Notes: generated from the letters alone by a model not told the origin. A stretch of 64,000 nt of DNA from Pseudomonas cavernicola (GCF_003596405.1 NZ_QYUR01000002.1:2186501-2250500); one strand, 5' to 3'; counted from the stretch's first letter, positions 1-10,498 are shown. Program-made: numbers and translations.

Positions 1-1144
1 CGACGCCCGCACTGCGCAGATCGCCGTCGGCGTTGTTGGGATAGGAGTGGATCTCCATGAATTTCCAGAACTCGCCTTTTCGGTCGTAGGCCTCGGCGTA
101 GTAGAAACGCGGGAACTTGACGTCCATGTACATCACTTTCTTGCTGTACGGATGGGCGGACGGAGTGATGGCCTCGATCACATAGACTTCGCGCGGCTCG
201 AAGTCGTTGTTGTTCATGTTCCAGTACGGCGGCGTCTCCTCCAGGATCGGGTACTTTTCCACGAACGTCTTGCCATCGGGATTCCACAACCCGGTCTTGC
301 TGTTGGCCACGGCGAGGACCCAGCGCTTGCCGAGCAGCTTGAATTCCGGATACCAACAAGGCCGCGCGTTGAAGATATCCAGATCGTCCTGCAGCTGATC
401 GGATGAGCCGACCGGATCCATCCAAGCCCCCCCGGAAAGCCGGCGCACCCGGCGTACGGCCGGGATATAGGCCCAAACATCATTGACTTTTTCAGAGTCG
501 TGCATGGCGGTGTAAGTGCCGACCCCCTTCATGTCCGAAGGCGACTTGAAATACAGAAGTTGGCGGCCACGCTCGCTTCCATCGCCTTCGACCGTGCTAT
601 CGCCGGTCAGGCGACCATTCATTCTGTAGCGGGTGAACTCCGCGACCGGACTGGCATGAATGCCATTCTTGCCATCGATCAGCAGTTGGGTGAACAGCGG
701 CACTTGCGAAACGTCACCGAGCAGTTGCCCGAGATGCCAGTTCCACACGAGCTTCTCCGCGGCTTGCGGATCTTTCATATCGATGTCAGGGAAAGGCTCG
801 CCGGCCCCCCAGCCATCCACCCGACATGTCTGCTTGTTGATCGTTGTCTTGCCCGCATTTGCCTGTGAAGCTTTCAGCCAACGGGGATCGAGCGTTATTT
901 CCTGCGACTTGGCCAGCGGCAGTTTCCAGCCGCTGTTACGAATGCGCCATTCCATCTTCTCAGTCAGCAGACTGGCGATGCTGTGCCCTTCGAATGTGTC
1001 GTTCTTGATCTGGTCGATATTGGCGGCGGAAATCACCGTACCGGCCGGCAGTTCGGCGGCACTGGCGAGGCACGGCAGGCTGCCGGCCACCGCGATGAAG
1101 CCCGCGGCCAGGGTGTGGCGCAAGGCGAAACGGAATGCGGTCAT
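1..1144 (-). CDS. DUF1329 family exported protein (C-terminus cut by window edge)
   Basis: The reading frame is open from the ATG at 1144 to the window edge, so only about 380 N-terminal residues are visible. It begins with an Arg-containing n-region, a hydrophobic stretch and an Ala-Ser-Ala-Ala cleavage site near residue 29, so export to the periplasm or outer membrane is expected. The body (GGAWMDPVGSSDQLQDDLD, PREVYVIEA, YYAEAYDRKGEFWK) resembles DUF1329 proteins, which nearly always sit next to a DUF1302 barrel. A GGAG ribosome site lies about 9 bases before the ATG. It is the last visible gene of the minus-strand operon with the DUF1302, RND and YCF48 genes. The family's function is not established; a role in handling hydrophobic substrates at the outer membrane is inference from context. 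Confidence 0.8.
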   Translation of the reverse strand, partial: MTAFRFALRHTLAAGFIAVAGSLPCLASAAELPAGTVISAANIDQIKNDTFEGHSIASLLTEKMEWRIRNSGWKLPLAKSQEITLDPRWLKASQANAGKTTINKQTCRVDGWGAGEPFPDIDMKDPQAAEKLVWNWHLGQLLGDVSQVPLFTQLLIDGKNGIHASPVAEFTRYRMNGRLTGDSTVEGDGSERGRQLLYFKSPSDMKGVGTYTAMHDSEKVNDVWAYIPAVRRVRRLSGGAWMDPVGSSDQLQDDLDIFNARPCWYPEFKLLGKRWVLAVANSKTGLWNPDGKTFVEKYPILEETPPYWNMNNNDFEPREVYVIEAITPSAHPYSKKVMYMDVKFPRFYYAEAYDRKGEFWKFMEIHSYPNNADGDLRSAGV

Positions 1145-1164
1145 GGCTAAGTCTCCGATGGGGG

Positions 1165-2772
1165 TCAGAACAGGTAGGTCAGGCTGGTGTACAGCTGATC
1201 ACGGTTGTGGAAGTAGCCGAACAGGGTGGTGCTGTCGCAGTTGTTCATCTGTCCGGGGACACACTTCGAGCTGTCGCGGTGGCCATCGTCCCAGAAGGCG
1301 TCGTACTCGACCTTCCAGCGCCATTTGCTGGAAAGCTCCACGGTGACCGATGGCACGGCGAAGCCGCCGCCGTTGCTCAGGTCGCCGCCGACCACCAGCT
1401 CCGGACGGATTCGTCCGTTGTCGTAGCTGAGGCCGAAGATGGTGGTCGCCAGCACCGAGTGCTCCTTGACCTTGCCGCCAAAGCCCACGTTGTAGAGGAG
1501 CTGGTCGTCCTCGTCGAAGTTCTGCACCCATTTGTCGAACAGCTGAACGGAGAAGAACATCGGTTTCTCGGTGCCCAGCCAGGTCTGGGTGGCGGCGATG
1601 TTCTTGTCCATGCGCAGCATCATCGCCACTACATCCTTGGTGGTGAAGCCATCGAATCCCGGGGCGATGAACTGGCTGAGGAGGGTCGGGGTCGGTAGTT
1701 CGATCTGGTACGGCGCGTCCTTGATGTAGGCGATCTCGGTGCTGAACACCGCGTCGGTCCAGTCGGAGTAGCGGCTGGCGGTGACGCCAAAGATGTCGAC
1801 GATCGGGTAGATGACCTCGCCGGCGAGGCCGCGGGTCTGGTCGGTGCCTTGGGTCTCCGCGCCGGACGGCACATTCGGCAGGCCGAACAGCGCGAGGTTG
1901 TTCGAGGCATTGAGGATCGGCGAGTTGTAGAAGGTCTTCAGGTATGACAGCGAGTAGTTGGTGTCGCCATACAGGCCGCTCCAGCGGATGCCGCCGGTGA
2001 CATCGCGGTAGTCGCCCTCATCGTTCTCGAAGTTGTACGGGTCGATATTGCGGAAGTCGACGCCGGCGTACGGCTGGCTCGACCAGCGACCGCCATAGAT
2101 GTCGATTTCCGTGCCGATGTCTTCCTTTTGATCCCAACCCGGCCGCACGAACATCTCGATGCCGCCCTCCAGCTCCGGCACGTCGATGTTGACCTTGGCC
2201 ATGATGTTGGTCTTGCGCAGTTCTTCGTTGGCCGGCTCGAGGAAGCTACGCCAGGTGAAGTCGAAACCGTGCACCAGGTCGTTGGCGGCGAAGAAGTCGG
2301 TCTCGCCCCAGGCGATCTGCTGCTTGCCGAGGCGGAACCAGGTGCGGTCGCCGACTGGAAAGTCAACATACAGCTCGCGAATCTCCTCGTCGTTGTAGAG
2401 ATCCATGATGTCGCCGCGACCGTCGTCCTCACGGAAGTTGTTGGCGCCCATTTTCTCCAGATGGTTGAGGAAACCGGTCTTGACCTCGCGCGAAGCGCGC
2501 AGCTTGGCGACCACCGAGATGCTGTCGGTGGCCTTCCAGTCGAGGTTGAGAAGGGCGGTGCTGCGCGCCATCGACAGCTTGCCCTTGTCGTCGTAGTCCG
2601 GCGTGTCTTCCCAGTTCTTCGTGTTCCAGGACAGCTCTTCGCGCAGGTAGCCGTCGATCTTGAGGCTGTCGTCGGCCAGTAGCGGCGTGGCGAGCGTGCC
2701 CATGGCAATCGCCAGTACGAGTTTGTCGAGCGGGGCGCGGAATCGCGCGTCTTGGATGCGGCGCTTGTTCAT
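1165..2772 (-). CDS. DUF1302 family outer-membrane beta-barrel protein
   Basis: 535 residues. I chose the ATG at 2772, not an in-frame start 33 bases upstream, because GGGAGA stands just before it and the signal peptide then starts properly (MNKRR, hydrophobic core, ATPLLADD). The mature part has many aromatic and acidic residues in short alternating segments and ends in a terminal Phe (SLTYLF), the usual sign of a BAM-inserted barrel. DUF1302 proteins pair with DUF1329 proteins, and here the two genes are 20 bases apart. They are found near catabolic and transport genes for lipids, sterols and aromatics in pseudomonads and relatives. Uptake or efflux across the outer membrane is inferred, not shown. 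Confidence 0.82.
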   Translation of the reverse strand: MNKRRIQDARFRAPLDKLVLAIAMGTLATPLLADDSLKIDGYLREELSWNTKNWEDTPDYDDKGKLSMARSTALLNLDWKATDSISVVAKLRASREVKTGFLNHLEKMGANNFREDDGRGDIMDLYNDEEIRELYVDFPVGDRTWFRLGKQQIAWGETDFFAANDLVHGFDFTWRSFLEPANEELRKTNIMAKVNIDVPELEGGIEMFVRPGWDQKEDIGTEIDIYGGRWSSQPYAGVDFRNIDPYNFENDEGDYRDVTGGIRWSGLYGDTNYSLSYLKTFYNSPILNASNNLALFGLPNVPSGAETQGTDQTRGLAGEVIYPIVDIFGVTASRYSDWTDAVFSTEIAYIKDAPYQIELPTPTLLSQFIAPGFDGFTTKDVVAMMLRMDKNIAATQTWLGTEKPMFFSVQLFDKWVQNFDEDDQLLYNVGFGGKVKEHSVLATTIFGLSYDNGRIRPELVVGGDLSNGGGFAVPSVTVELSSKWRWKVEYDAFWDDGHRDSSKCVPGQMNNCDSTTLFGYFHNRDQLYTSLTYLF

Positions 2773-2833
2773 GTTGTCTCCCTGGTGGTTGCAGCAAAGA
2801 ACCATTGGTTATTGTTTTTGTTGTGAGCTCGTC

Positions 2834-5206
2834 TCAGCCCAGCTGAAGCGAGGGAGTTGGCGCCCCGGCCAGCGCAGGTTGCCGCTCGCCGAAGATGAAA
2901 CGCGGGCGGAACACGTAGATCAGCGATGGCATTACGAACAGAGCGGAGAACGCCGATACGCTCAGCCAGATGGCCATCAGCAGGCCCATCTCGGCCTGGA
3001 AGCGCAGCGACGACACCCACCACAGCAGGGTGCTGAGGATTAGCACGCTGGCGGTGACGATCACGCCCATGCCAGCCGAGTGCAGCGCCTGGCGGATGGC
3101 GTGCTCGGGGCTGCTGCCGGCGGCGATCTCTTCCTTGACCCGGTCGACGATGTAGAAGGCGTAGTCCACCCCCAGGCCGATGCCGAGCGCCGCCACCGGC
3201 ACGGTGTTGATGTTCATGCCGATGTCCTTCCAGGTCATGAAGGCGAAGGTCAGCAAGTTGGAGATGATCACCGGGACCATGAACAGCATGCCGGCGACAG
3301 TGGAGCGGTAGACCAGGGTACAGAGCACGGCGAGCACCAGCAGGGCCAGGGCGATCGCCTCGATCTGGCTGGACAGGATGATCTCGTTGACCGCGGCCAT
3401 TACCCCGACCAGGCCGCCGGCCAGCTGCCAGTGCCCTTCGCTCAGCGGATGCTCGGCAATGAATTCCTTGATGCGCGCCACGGCGGTACGGATGGTCTCG
3501 CCCTGGCGATCACGGAACATCAGCGTCACCGAGCCGTTGGCGTACTGGTCGTCGGCAAAGCGCGAGATGTCACCCGGTTCGGAGACCGAGTCGAGCATCG
3601 CCATCAGGCTGCCGTTGATCCCCTCGCTGTCGGCCAACTCCAGGTAGCGCGGACTGCCCTCACGCAGACTGCTGTTGACCAGCGGCAGGACGTCGGCGAT
3701 GGAGAGCGAGCCGCCGACTTCCGGTTGCGCCTCGATGAAACGCTGGAAGCTACTCATCGCCTGCAAGGCTTCGTTGCCCTTGATCAGCCCCGGGTGGTTG
3801 TCGTCGCCGAGCACCACGAACATCCGGTCGACACCCTCGAAGCGCGCGTTGATCGCCGCGGAGTCGCGGTTGTACGGCGATTCCGGCCAGAGTATCGGCG
3901 AGCCCGGATTGGCATCACCGATCTTCAGGTTCAGCGAGTACAGGCCGGCGGCGACCACCACCAGCAGGCTGCCACCGAGCACCACGTAGCGTGCCCTTGA
4001 GAGGCTGATCCAGACACTCAGGTCAAGCACCTTGCGCAGCATCGGCAGGCAGTTAATCGGATGCGCGGTGCCATGCGGCTTGCGGATGAAGGAGAGCAGC
4101 ACCGGGGTGAGGATCACCGCGCTGACGGTCAGCGTGGACACCCAGACCACCGACAGTACGGTCAGCTTCTGCAGCATCGGAATCGGGCTCAGGGCGACCA
4201 CCGCCATGCACGCGGCATCGGCGATCACCCCCAGCATGCCAGGGCGGAACAGATCGGCCAGTGCGACCCGAGCAGCGATACGCGACGTGTCAGTGTCGGC
4301 CGGCAGCAGTTCGAGTTCGTCGTCGAAGCGGTTGACGATCTGCACCGAGTGCGACACCGCCCGCGAGGTGATCAGCATGGCCACCACGATGACCAGCGGC
4401 TCGAAATGAATGTTCAGCAGCCGGCAGATGCCCAGCGCCCACATCGCGCTGACCGCGCCGGCCAGCAGTGGCAGGCTCAGCCCGCGCCAGGTGCGCAGCA
4501 GGACGAACAGCATCACCAGGGTCACCGCCAGGGCGGCGAACACTAGTTGCAGGGTCTCCGGCAGGTAATGGCTGACCCAGCCGTAGAGGATCGGATCGCC
4601 GACCACGCGGATCTTCACGCTGCCGTCGTCTACCTTGGCGATCTGGCTACGGATTTCCGTGAACACCTTGGCGTAGTCGACTTGCTGGTCGATGAAGTCG
4701 ACGGTGATCAGCGTCGCCTGCAAGTCCTTGGAAACGTAAGGGCCATAGACCAGCGGATTGCGCAGCACCGCCTGCTTGAGTTCAGTCATCGCCTCGGCAT
4801 TCGCCGGCAGGTCGGGCCACATCAGCGGGCGGCTTTCAATCCCTTCAGTGGAGGCGCGTACTTCCTTGAGCTTCTTGGAGGCCAGCGAAGTGATCTGGTA
4901 CTGGTTGACCGCCGAGACTTCGCGCAACCCCAGGGTCACAGTGCGCACCTTATCCAGCACAGAGGTCTGGAAGATGTCGCCCTGCTCCACCTCGAACATG
5001 ATGGTGACCATGTTCGAGCCGCCGAAGGTGTCCTTGAATTTTTCGTGGGTCTGCACGTACTCGTGATGCGACGGCAGCATGTCCTCGAATACCGTACGGA
5101 CTTCGATGTGCAGGGCGAACCAACCCAGGATCAGGGTCAGCGTGAGCAGTCCGCCGGCCACCCAGGCGCGCCGACGGATGCAGAGTTCAGCTATGCGCTC
5201 GATCAT
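2834..5206 (-). CDS. RND superfamily (MMPL-type) inner-membrane transporter
   Basis: About 790 residues with the RND/MMPL plan: one N-terminal helix, a large periplasmic loop (residues about 40-230), a five- to six-helix bundle, a second periplasmic loop and a second bundle. Helices such as LVFAALAVTLVMLFVLL and ALALLVLAVLCTLVYR are obvious, and the motif GLGVDYAFYIVDRV in the second half is typical. I chose the ATG at 5206 (MIERIAEL), preceded by GAGAG; an ATG at 5233 is possible. Unlike AcrB-type pumps there is no adjacent membrane-fusion protein; the neighbours are a periplasmic propeller and DUF1302/DUF1329 proteins. Related MMPL permeases carry lipids or hopanoids, so a lipid or hydrophobic substrate is likely, but the substrate cannot be read from sequence. 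Confidence 0.85.
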   Translation of the reverse strand: MIERIAELCIRRRAWVAGGLLTLTLILGWFALHIEVRTVFEDMLPSHHEYVQTHEKFKDTFGGSNMVTIMFEVEQGDIFQTSVLDKVRTVTLGLREVSAVNQYQITSLASKKLKEVRASTEGIESRPLMWPDLPANAEAMTELKQAVLRNPLVYGPYVSKDLQATLITVDFIDQQVDYAKVFTEIRSQIAKVDDGSVKIRVVGDPILYGWVSHYLPETLQLVFAALAVTLVMLFVLLRTWRGLSLPLLAGAVSAMWALGICRLLNIHFEPLVIVVAMLITSRAVSHSVQIVNRFDDELELLPADTDTSRIAARVALADLFRPGMLGVIADAACMAVVALSPIPMLQKLTVLSVVWVSTLTVSAVILTPVLLSFIRKPHGTAHPINCLPMLRKVLDLSVWISLSRARYVVLGGSLLVVVAAGLYSLNLKIGDANPGSPILWPESPYNRDSAAINARFEGVDRMFVVLGDDNHPGLIKGNEALQAMSSFQRFIEAQPEVGGSLSIADVLPLVNSSLREGSPRYLELADSEGINGSLMAMLDSVSEPGDISRFADDQYANGSVTLMFRDRQGETIRTAVARIKEFIAEHPLSEGHWQLAGGLVGVMAAVNEIILSSQIEAIALALLVLAVLCTLVYRSTVAGMLFMVPVIISNLLTFAFMTWKDIGMNINTVPVAALGIGLGVDYAFYIVDRVKEEIAAGSSPEHAIRQALHSAGMGVIVTASVLILSTLLWWVSSLRFQAEMGLLMAIWLSVSAFSALFVMPSLIYVFRPRFIFGERQPALAGAPTPSLQLG

Positions 5207-5241
5207 GTTGTGCTCTCGAATGAAATGGGCCATGGCAGGTT

Positions 5242-6291
5242 TCAAGGCTTCAGCGGCGACCATTGCCGGCCGTCCCAGCGACCGATGTCAGCGCCGGACA
5301 ACCAGATATCGCCGCCGACCGACAGGGCGCGGGTGTGCCAGGACAGGTTGCGGTCATCCAGCGTGCCGCTCTTCCAGCTACCGGCGTCGCCGTTGCCGCC
5401 GACCCAACGGCCCAGCGCGCCACTGGCAAACCATTGGCTCTGCCCAGGAATCCAGAGGATGTCGAACAGGTGGTCACTGATACCCAGCTCAACCACCTCC
5501 CACTGCTGACCTCCATCTCGGGTGACCAGCAGCACGCCTTCCAGGCCGACAGCCACTCCGTTTTGGGCGTCACGGAATTGCACCGACATCAACGAACTGG
5601 GCACCGGTGCAGCGATTTCCGCCCAGCTCCGGCCGAGGTCGTCGCTGAGCAGGATGCTACCGAACTCGCCGACCACCACCAGGCGGCCGCCGTCGAGGAT
5701 GGCCACGTCATTCCAGGCCACGTCTTCTTCTTCGCGCAGGCGCTGCCAGCTCTGCCCATAATCACGGCTGACCAGCAGCGCCCCCATCTCGCCGGTGGCG
5801 ATCGCCAGACCGCCCTGGCCGATACGCACGCGATTGAGCTTGTTGGCGATTTCCGAACGCGGTACTTCCGACGATTCGCGCCAGTGTCGGCCGGCGTCCT
5901 GGCTGAAGAGGATGACGCCGTCATTGCCGACCGCCACGGCGTGGCTGGCGTCCCAGACGGCTATGTCCTGCAGGGTGCGTCCGGTCGGAGTGGGCAGGCG
6001 GCGCATCTGACCATCCGCGGCGATAGCGAGAATCTTGCCGTTCGAGCCACTGGCCCATACCTCTCCACTCGGTGCCAGGGCCAGTCCGTAGAAATGATCA
6101 CGGCGTTCCAACATCGGCGGCGTCACGGTGGTGCCGACCGGCTGTGGTTTGATGAATAGCCCGGCCCCGAGCAGGCTGGCGATGATCGTCCACGGCAGCA
6201 CCGCCATCAGCATCCGCAGAACACGCTGTCCGGCGCCCACACGGGCCACCGGCAGCAAAAAGGAATTATCAATTTGGATGAGCTTTGACAT
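5242..6291 (-). CDS. YCF48/BNR-like beta-propeller, membrane anchored
   Basis: About 349 residues from the ATG at 6291. A single hydrophobic helix (residues about 29-50, MLMAVLPWTIIASLLGAGLF) is followed by a propeller with four clear Asp-box motifs: SQDAGRHW, SRDYGQSW, SDDLGRSW and TRDGGQQW. This fits the YCF48/Hcf136-like family. In photosynthetic organisms that family helps assemble photosystem II; in heterotrophs it is usually found beside RND permeases, as here, where its stop is 35 bases before the RND start. An accessory periplasmic subunit of the RND system is inferred. No good ribosome site precedes the chosen ATG; a TTG at 6363 would extend the frame, so the start is uncertain. Confidence 0.75.
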   Translation of the reverse strand: MSKLIQIDNSFLLPVARVGAGQRVLRMLMAVLPWTIIASLLGAGLFIKPQPVGTTVTPPMLERRDHFYGLALAPSGEVWASGSNGKILAIAADGQMRRLPTPTGRTLQDIAVWDASHAVAVGNDGVILFSQDAGRHWRESSEVPRSEIANKLNRVRIGQGGLAIATGEMGALLVSRDYGQSWQRLREEEDVAWNDVAILDGGRLVVVGEFGSILLSDDLGRSWAEIAAPVPSSLMSVQFRDAQNGVAVGLEGVLLVTRDGGQQWEVVELGISDHLFDILWIPGQSQWFASGALGRWVGGNGDAGSWKSGTLDDRNLSWHTRALSVGGDIWLSGADIGRWDGRQWSPLKP

Positions 6292-6388
6292 GGGTCGAGT
6301 CCACACGTTGACGTCGTCTTCGGGCTGGCGACAAAGGCAACTCAACTCTAGGTACGCCTCCAAGAGCGGACTATCCCGACACTGCTCG

Positions 6389-6435
6389 GCCTGTCCAACA
6401 GGCGCACAATATTGATGATTGGACCTACTTTTAGG
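6389..6435 (-). promoter_or_regulatory. Two small palindromes upstream of the envelope operon
   Basis: Two perfect inverted repeats lie in the non-coding stretch before the YCF48 gene: GCCTGT-CCA-ACAGGC at 6389-6403 and CCTA-CTTT-TAGG at 6424-6435. They are in the right place for operators of the four-gene operon. I cannot name the regulator, and no convincing promoter hexamer pair was found. The rest of 6292-6547 shows nothing else. Confidence 0.35.
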
Positions 6436-6547
6436 GGATAGCCAGGCAAACCGGCGTCAACCGCTACCCACCGTACTCATGCCGCCAGCGCAGATGACGG
6501 CCGCTGGCGATGGCGGTTGGTTCGACGGGCTCACCCCTCGACAAGCC

Positions 6548-8527
6548 TTACAGTTTGAAGCGGCCAACCAAGGCATTCAGCCGCCCCGCCGACGACTGCA
6601 GGTCATGGCTACGCTGGTGTACCTGACCCGCACTCCGCGAAGCGCTTTCGGCGGAATCAGCGATGGTTACCAGGCTGCGCGAAAGTTCCTCGCTGGTGGC
6701 GGCCTGTTGCTCAGTCGCAGTGGCGATCTGCTGACTCATCTCGCGCACCTGGCCGATCATCCGGGTGATACGGTGCAGCGCCTCGCTGGCCTCACGGGCG
6801 CTTGCGACATTGACCTGAGAAGTGTCGCGACTCTTCTCCACCATCCTCACCACGGTGCGCGTGCGTTCCTGGATCATCGAAATGCTCTTGCAGACATCCT
6901 CGGTCGAACTGTGGGTGCGCCGCGCCAGGGCCCGCACTTCGTCGGCCACCACCGCAAAGCCACGCCCCTGCTCACCGGCCCGCGCCGACTCGATCGCGGC
7001 ATTGAGCGCAAGGAGGTTGGTCTGGTCTGCAATTTCCCGGATCACCGCCACCACAGAACCTATGGCCTGGCTGGCCTCATCCAGCTGCTCGGTCAGCGCG
7101 GTGACCTGCTCGAGCAGCTTCGCGTCTTCGGCGATGGCCGCGCTCAGATTGGCCACAGTCGCCTGCCCTTGCGCTACGGCCAGATCCCCCTCGCGGGTGG
7201 CCTGGGCGGCCTGTTCCGCATTGCCGGCCACCTCCTCCACCGTGGCGACCATCTGCTGCATCGCGGCAGCCAGCTGGCCGACCTCGTCGCGCTGGGCGTC
7301 CACAACCACCCCGGAGGCCCGACTTTCCTGCTGCAGCTCCTCGGAGGTGCTCTGCAGACTCTGGCTGGTGCTCTTGATCTCCAGCACCAGGTCGGCCATG
7401 GCGCCGAGGAAGCCATTGAACTCGTTGGCCAGGGTCGCCAGCTCGTCGTTGCCCCTGACCGGCAGGCGCGAACAGAGGTCCGCCTCGCCCACCGCCAATT
7501 GCCGAATGGCCTGCACCACAGCGTTCAAGGGACGCGCCAGCGCCTGGCCAAGCAGCAAGATCATGCCGCCCAGTAGCAGCATCGAGAAACTGCCCAGCAA
7601 CAGCAGCTTCAGCGCTAGCGTCTTGACCCCACCCAGCAGGGCCGCACTGGGCAGCGCGATACCGAATGACCAGGGCGTGGCGGTGTCGCCTATGACGACG
7701 GGCACCGCAAGCATAAAGACCTCCTCGCCCATCGCCGGTGAGACGAAGCGCAGGGTTAACACCTCGCCGTTGCGTACGGCATCGATCATGGTTTGCAGGT
7801 GCTCGCCGAGGAAATCCGCCTCGGTCTCGGCCTCAAGACGCCCCACCCGTGCGGGATCGGGATGGGCCGCCAACCTGGTGTCGTGGGCGGTCAACGCAGC
7901 CAGGCCCACACCCAGAGGACGCAATTGCGCCACCCGCTGCTGCAACTGATCCGCGTCGAGGCCAAGCCCTAAGCTGCCCACCACCCGGCCATTCAGTCGT
8001 ACCGGAACTCGAAGCACAATCACCAGCCTCGATGAACTGATGCTGGGTAGTAACCGCGGCGACGAGATGCTCTCACGCTCTGGCACGTCCAGCCCAACAG
8101 CCCCCAAGAGGGCTCCACGCTGCTCCACCCTTGCTGGCTGCACACTTGTTCCGTCGCGCAGCCAGAGCACCGCCCCACTGTCAACGGAGTGCTGCGGCAG
8201 CCACCAGACCGCACTCACCTGCGGATTTTTGTGTAGAAGGGATTCGAGCATTTGGTCTGCGCGCCGGCTGTCCAGCAGTTGTCCATCAACCAGTTCGCTA
8301 GCGAGCAAATCCGTGGTCATCCGAGCGGCATGCAAGGCACCGTCGAAGTACGCCGTGATCTCGCTCGCCTGCTGATGGACGATCGCTTCGACGGCCACTT
8401 CCGCCAATGCCTCGGTAGAGGTTTTGCTCGACCGGTAAACCATCAGCACGGTGCTCAAGTAGACCAGCAGCGTCAGGGGCAGGATGGTCAGCAGCAGCTT
8501 GTTCTTCATGGACAGGTTGGCCAGCAT
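6548..8527 (-). CDS. Methyl-accepting chemotaxis protein
   Basis: 659 residues from the ATG at 8527 (AGGAA before it); the longer frame upstream is Arg/Pro-rich and has no ribosome site. The order is: TM1 (about 13-33, [20 protein letters not shown]), a periplasmic Cache-like sensor of about 270 residues, TM2 ([20 protein letters not shown]), HAMP, and a long coiled-coil signalling domain. The conserved hairpin tip [20 protein letters not shown] is fully present, so coupling to CheA/CheW is expected. It has no chemotaxis neighbours, which is usual for Pseudomonas receptors. The ligand is unknown; its position beside the mhp genes makes an aromatic or organic acid worth testing, but that is only a guess. 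Confidence 0.93.
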   Translation of the reverse strand: MLANLSMKNKLLLTILPLTLLVYLSTVLMVYRSSKTSTEALAEVAVEAIVHQQASEITAYFDGALHAARMTTDLLASELVDGQLLDSRRADQMLESLLHKNPQVSAVWWLPQHSVDSGAVLWLRDGTSVQPARVEQRGALLGAVGLDVPERESISSPRLLPSISSSRLVIVLRVPVRLNGRVVGSLGLGLDADQLQQRVAQLRPLGVGLAALTAHDTRLAAHPDPARVGRLEAETEADFLGEHLQTMIDAVRNGEVLTLRFVSPAMGEEVFMLAVPVVIGDTATPWSFGIALPSAALLGGVKTLALKLLLLGSFSMLLLGGMILLLGQALARPLNAVVQAIRQLAVGEADLCSRLPVRGNDELATLANEFNGFLGAMADLVLEIKSTSQSLQSTSEELQQESRASGVVVDAQRDEVGQLAAAMQQMVATVEEVAGNAEQAAQATREGDLAVAQGQATVANLSAAIAEDAKLLEQVTALTEQLDEASQAIGSVVAVIREIADQTNLLALNAAIESARAGEQGRGFAVVADEVRALARRTHSSTEDVCKSISMIQERTRTVVRMVEKSRDTSQVNVASAREASEALHRITRMIGQVREMSQQIATATEQQAATSEELSRSLVTIADSAESASRSAGQVHQRSHDLQSSAGRLNALVGRFKL

Positions 8528-8741
8528 GGGGGTTCCTGGATAGAGGGTGGCCGGCCGCTCACCTGCGCGCCTGAACGGCAGATCTTGTCGATGCCTGCTA
8601 CGGGTTGCGCTTGTCGATGCCAAGCGATAAAGCACCTGGGGATGGCACCTCGGATCGATGGCCACGACCCTGTGCCAGAACACTCCCGGGGAAACCACTG
8701 GAGACCTTGAGGGTCCCGCGGGCCAGAATTGCCCTTATGCG

Positions 8742-9350
8742 CTATAGCGCGTTGATGAAGGTGTCGATCGCCTTGTGAGCGCTCGCCCTGGACTCATCGT
8801 GGTTGATATCGCTGTGTACCATGCCCTCGAGCATGACGTGCTCCACATCTGTGATGCCCATAAAGCCCAAGACCACGTCTATATAGGGACACAGATGGTC
8901 CATGCGACTACCGGAGAACAGCCCGCCGCTGCTACTCAGCACAACGACCGTTTTGCCACGGCACATGCCCTCGAGTGTGCCGTCGGCCACCTTGCGGTAG
9001 GTCTTGCCGCTGCGTACCACCAGGTCTATCCAGACCTTTAGCAGCGACGAGACCGAGAAGTTGTACATCGGGCTGGCCAGGCAGATGACATCCGCCTGCA
9101 TCACCTCTTCGATCAGTTCATCGGACTTGCTGACGCCGGGCGTTCGCTCCTTGCCCGGCTCGGCCAGGCCGTAGAAGGCCTTGATGGTGTTGTCGTCGAG
9201 GTGCGGCAGTTCGCTCTCGGCCAGGTCACGGGAGATCACCCGCGAGTCGGGGAACGTCTGGGTCCAGCGATCCTTGAAATAGCGACTCAGGGACCGGCTG
9301 TGCGAGCCGGTCTGGCGAGCACTGGAGTCGATCAGCAGCAGGGTTGTCAT
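8742..9350 (-). CDS. azoR: FMN-dependent NADH-azoreductase (AzoR family)
   Basis: 202 residues, the normal AzoR length, starting at an ATG with AAAGGA in front. The flavodoxin-like fold is visible: LLLIDSSARQTGSHSRSL at the N-terminus binds the FMN phosphate, and SPMYNFSVSSLLKVWIDLV is the family's central FMN loop. AzoR-type enzymes reduce quinones and azo compounds by two electrons with NADH. The gene follows mhpE on the same strand after about 100 bases, so it may be read from the same transcript and could protect against quinones formed from catechols; that role is inference. Members of the same fold are often annotated as NAD(P)H oxidoreductases. Confidence 0.88.
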   Translation of the reverse strand: MTTLLLIDSSARQTGSHSRSLSRYFKDRWTQTFPDSRVISRDLAESELPHLDDNTIKAFYGLAEPGKERTPGVSKSDELIEEVMQADVICLASPMYNFSVSSLLKVWIDLVVRSGKTYRKVADGTLEGMCRGKTVVVLSSSGGLFSGSRMDHLCPYIDVVLGFMGITDVEHVMLEGMVHSDINHDESRASAHKAIDTFINAL

Positions 9351-9450
9351 GGCTTTGTTCCTTTAGCGGCGATTGCTCCGGGATGAATCGGGTTGGTGCG
9401 GCCTGCCCAGCCGGCCGCAGCCCGCTGGATAGTCCGACCGATTGCCCGCC

Positions 9451-10488
9451 TCAGGTCGGCAGCACGTTCGGCCCGTTCAACAGGTCGAGGGCAACGTCGA
9501 CGATCATGTCTTCCTGGCCGCCGACCATGCGCCGTTTGCCCAGTTCGACGAGGATGTCCAAGGTCTTCAGGCCGTATTTCGCTGCCGCTACTTCGGCATG
9601 CCGCAGAAAGCTGGAGTAGACGCCGGCATACCCCAGGGCCAGGGTTTCGCGGTCGACCCGCACCGGGCGGTCCTGCAACGGACGGACGATGTCGTCGGCG
9701 GCATCCATCAGGGTGTAAAGGTCGGTGCCGTGGTTCCAACCCAGGCGTTCGGCGGCGGCGATGAATACTTCCAGTGGCGCGTTACCGGCACCCGCGCCCA
9801 TTCCGGCGAGGCTGGCATCGATGCGGTCGCACCCCTCTTCCACCGCGGTGATGGAGTTGGCCACGCCGAGCGAGAGGTTGTGGTGGGCGTGCATGCCGGT
9901 CTGGGTTTCCGGTTTGAGCACGGCCTTGAATGCACGGAAACGCTCGCGGATGTCCTGCATGTTCATGGCACCGCCGGAGTCGGCCATGTACACGCAGGTC
10001 GCGCCGTAGCTCTCCATCAGCTTGGCCTGTTTGGCCAGATGCTCAGGGGCGATCATGTGGCTCATCATCAGAAAGCCGACGGTGTCCATGCCCAGTTCAC
10101 GGGCGTATTCGATGTGCTGCTTGGACACATCCGCCTCGGTGCAGTGGGTGGCCACGCGCACGATACGCGCGCCGGCGTTATAGGCGGCCTTGAGGTCGTG
10201 CACCGTACCGATGCCGGGCAGCAGCAGAGTGGCGATCTTTGCGTGGGTCAGCACATCCGCCGCCGCCTCGATCCACTCCAGATCGGTATGGGCGGCGAAG
10301 CCGTAGTTGAAGCTGGAGCCTTGCAGGCCGTCGCCGTGGGCCACTTCGATGCTGTCGACCTTGGCCTTGTCCAGGGCGCGGGCAATGTTCCGCACATTCT
10401 GAATCGAGTACTGGTGACGAATCGCGTGGCTGCCGTCACGCAGCGTCACATCGGAGATGTAGAGTTTTTTGCCGGGATTGAAAGTCAT
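9451..10488 (-). CDS. mhpE: 4-hydroxy-2-oxovalerate aldolase
   Basis: 345 residues. It splits 4-hydroxy-2-oxovalerate to pyruvate and acetaldehyde. The HMGL-like TIM barrel begins with [14 protein letters not shown] (R17, D18, H21 at the active site), and the metal-binding HxH is in [11 protein letters not shown]. The C-terminal domain that docks the dehydrogenase and channels acetaldehyde to it is present. Its start lies 10 bases after the mhpF stop with GAGGAGA between them. It is the last gene of mhpBCDFE, the same order as in E. coli. DmpG/BphI homologues in other meta-cleavage pathways are nearly identical in plan, so the name rests on the company of mhpB and mhpC. Confidence 0.95.
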   Translation of the reverse strand: MTFNPGKKLYISDVTLRDGSHAIRHQYSIQNVRNIARALDKAKVDSIEVAHGDGLQGSSFNYGFAAHTDLEWIEAAADVLTHAKIATLLLPGIGTVHDLKAAYNAGARIVRVATHCTEADVSKQHIEYARELGMDTVGFLMMSHMIAPEHLAKQAKLMESYGATCVYMADSGGAMNMQDIRERFRAFKAVLKPETQTGMHAHHNLSLGVANSITAVEEGCDRIDASLAGMGAGAGNAPLEVFIAAAERLGWNHGTDLYTLMDAADDIVRPLQDRPVRVDRETLALGYAGVYSSFLRHAEVAAAKYGLKTLDILVELGKRRMVGGQEDMIVDVALDLLNGPNVLPT

Positions 10489-10498
10489 GTCGGTCTCC

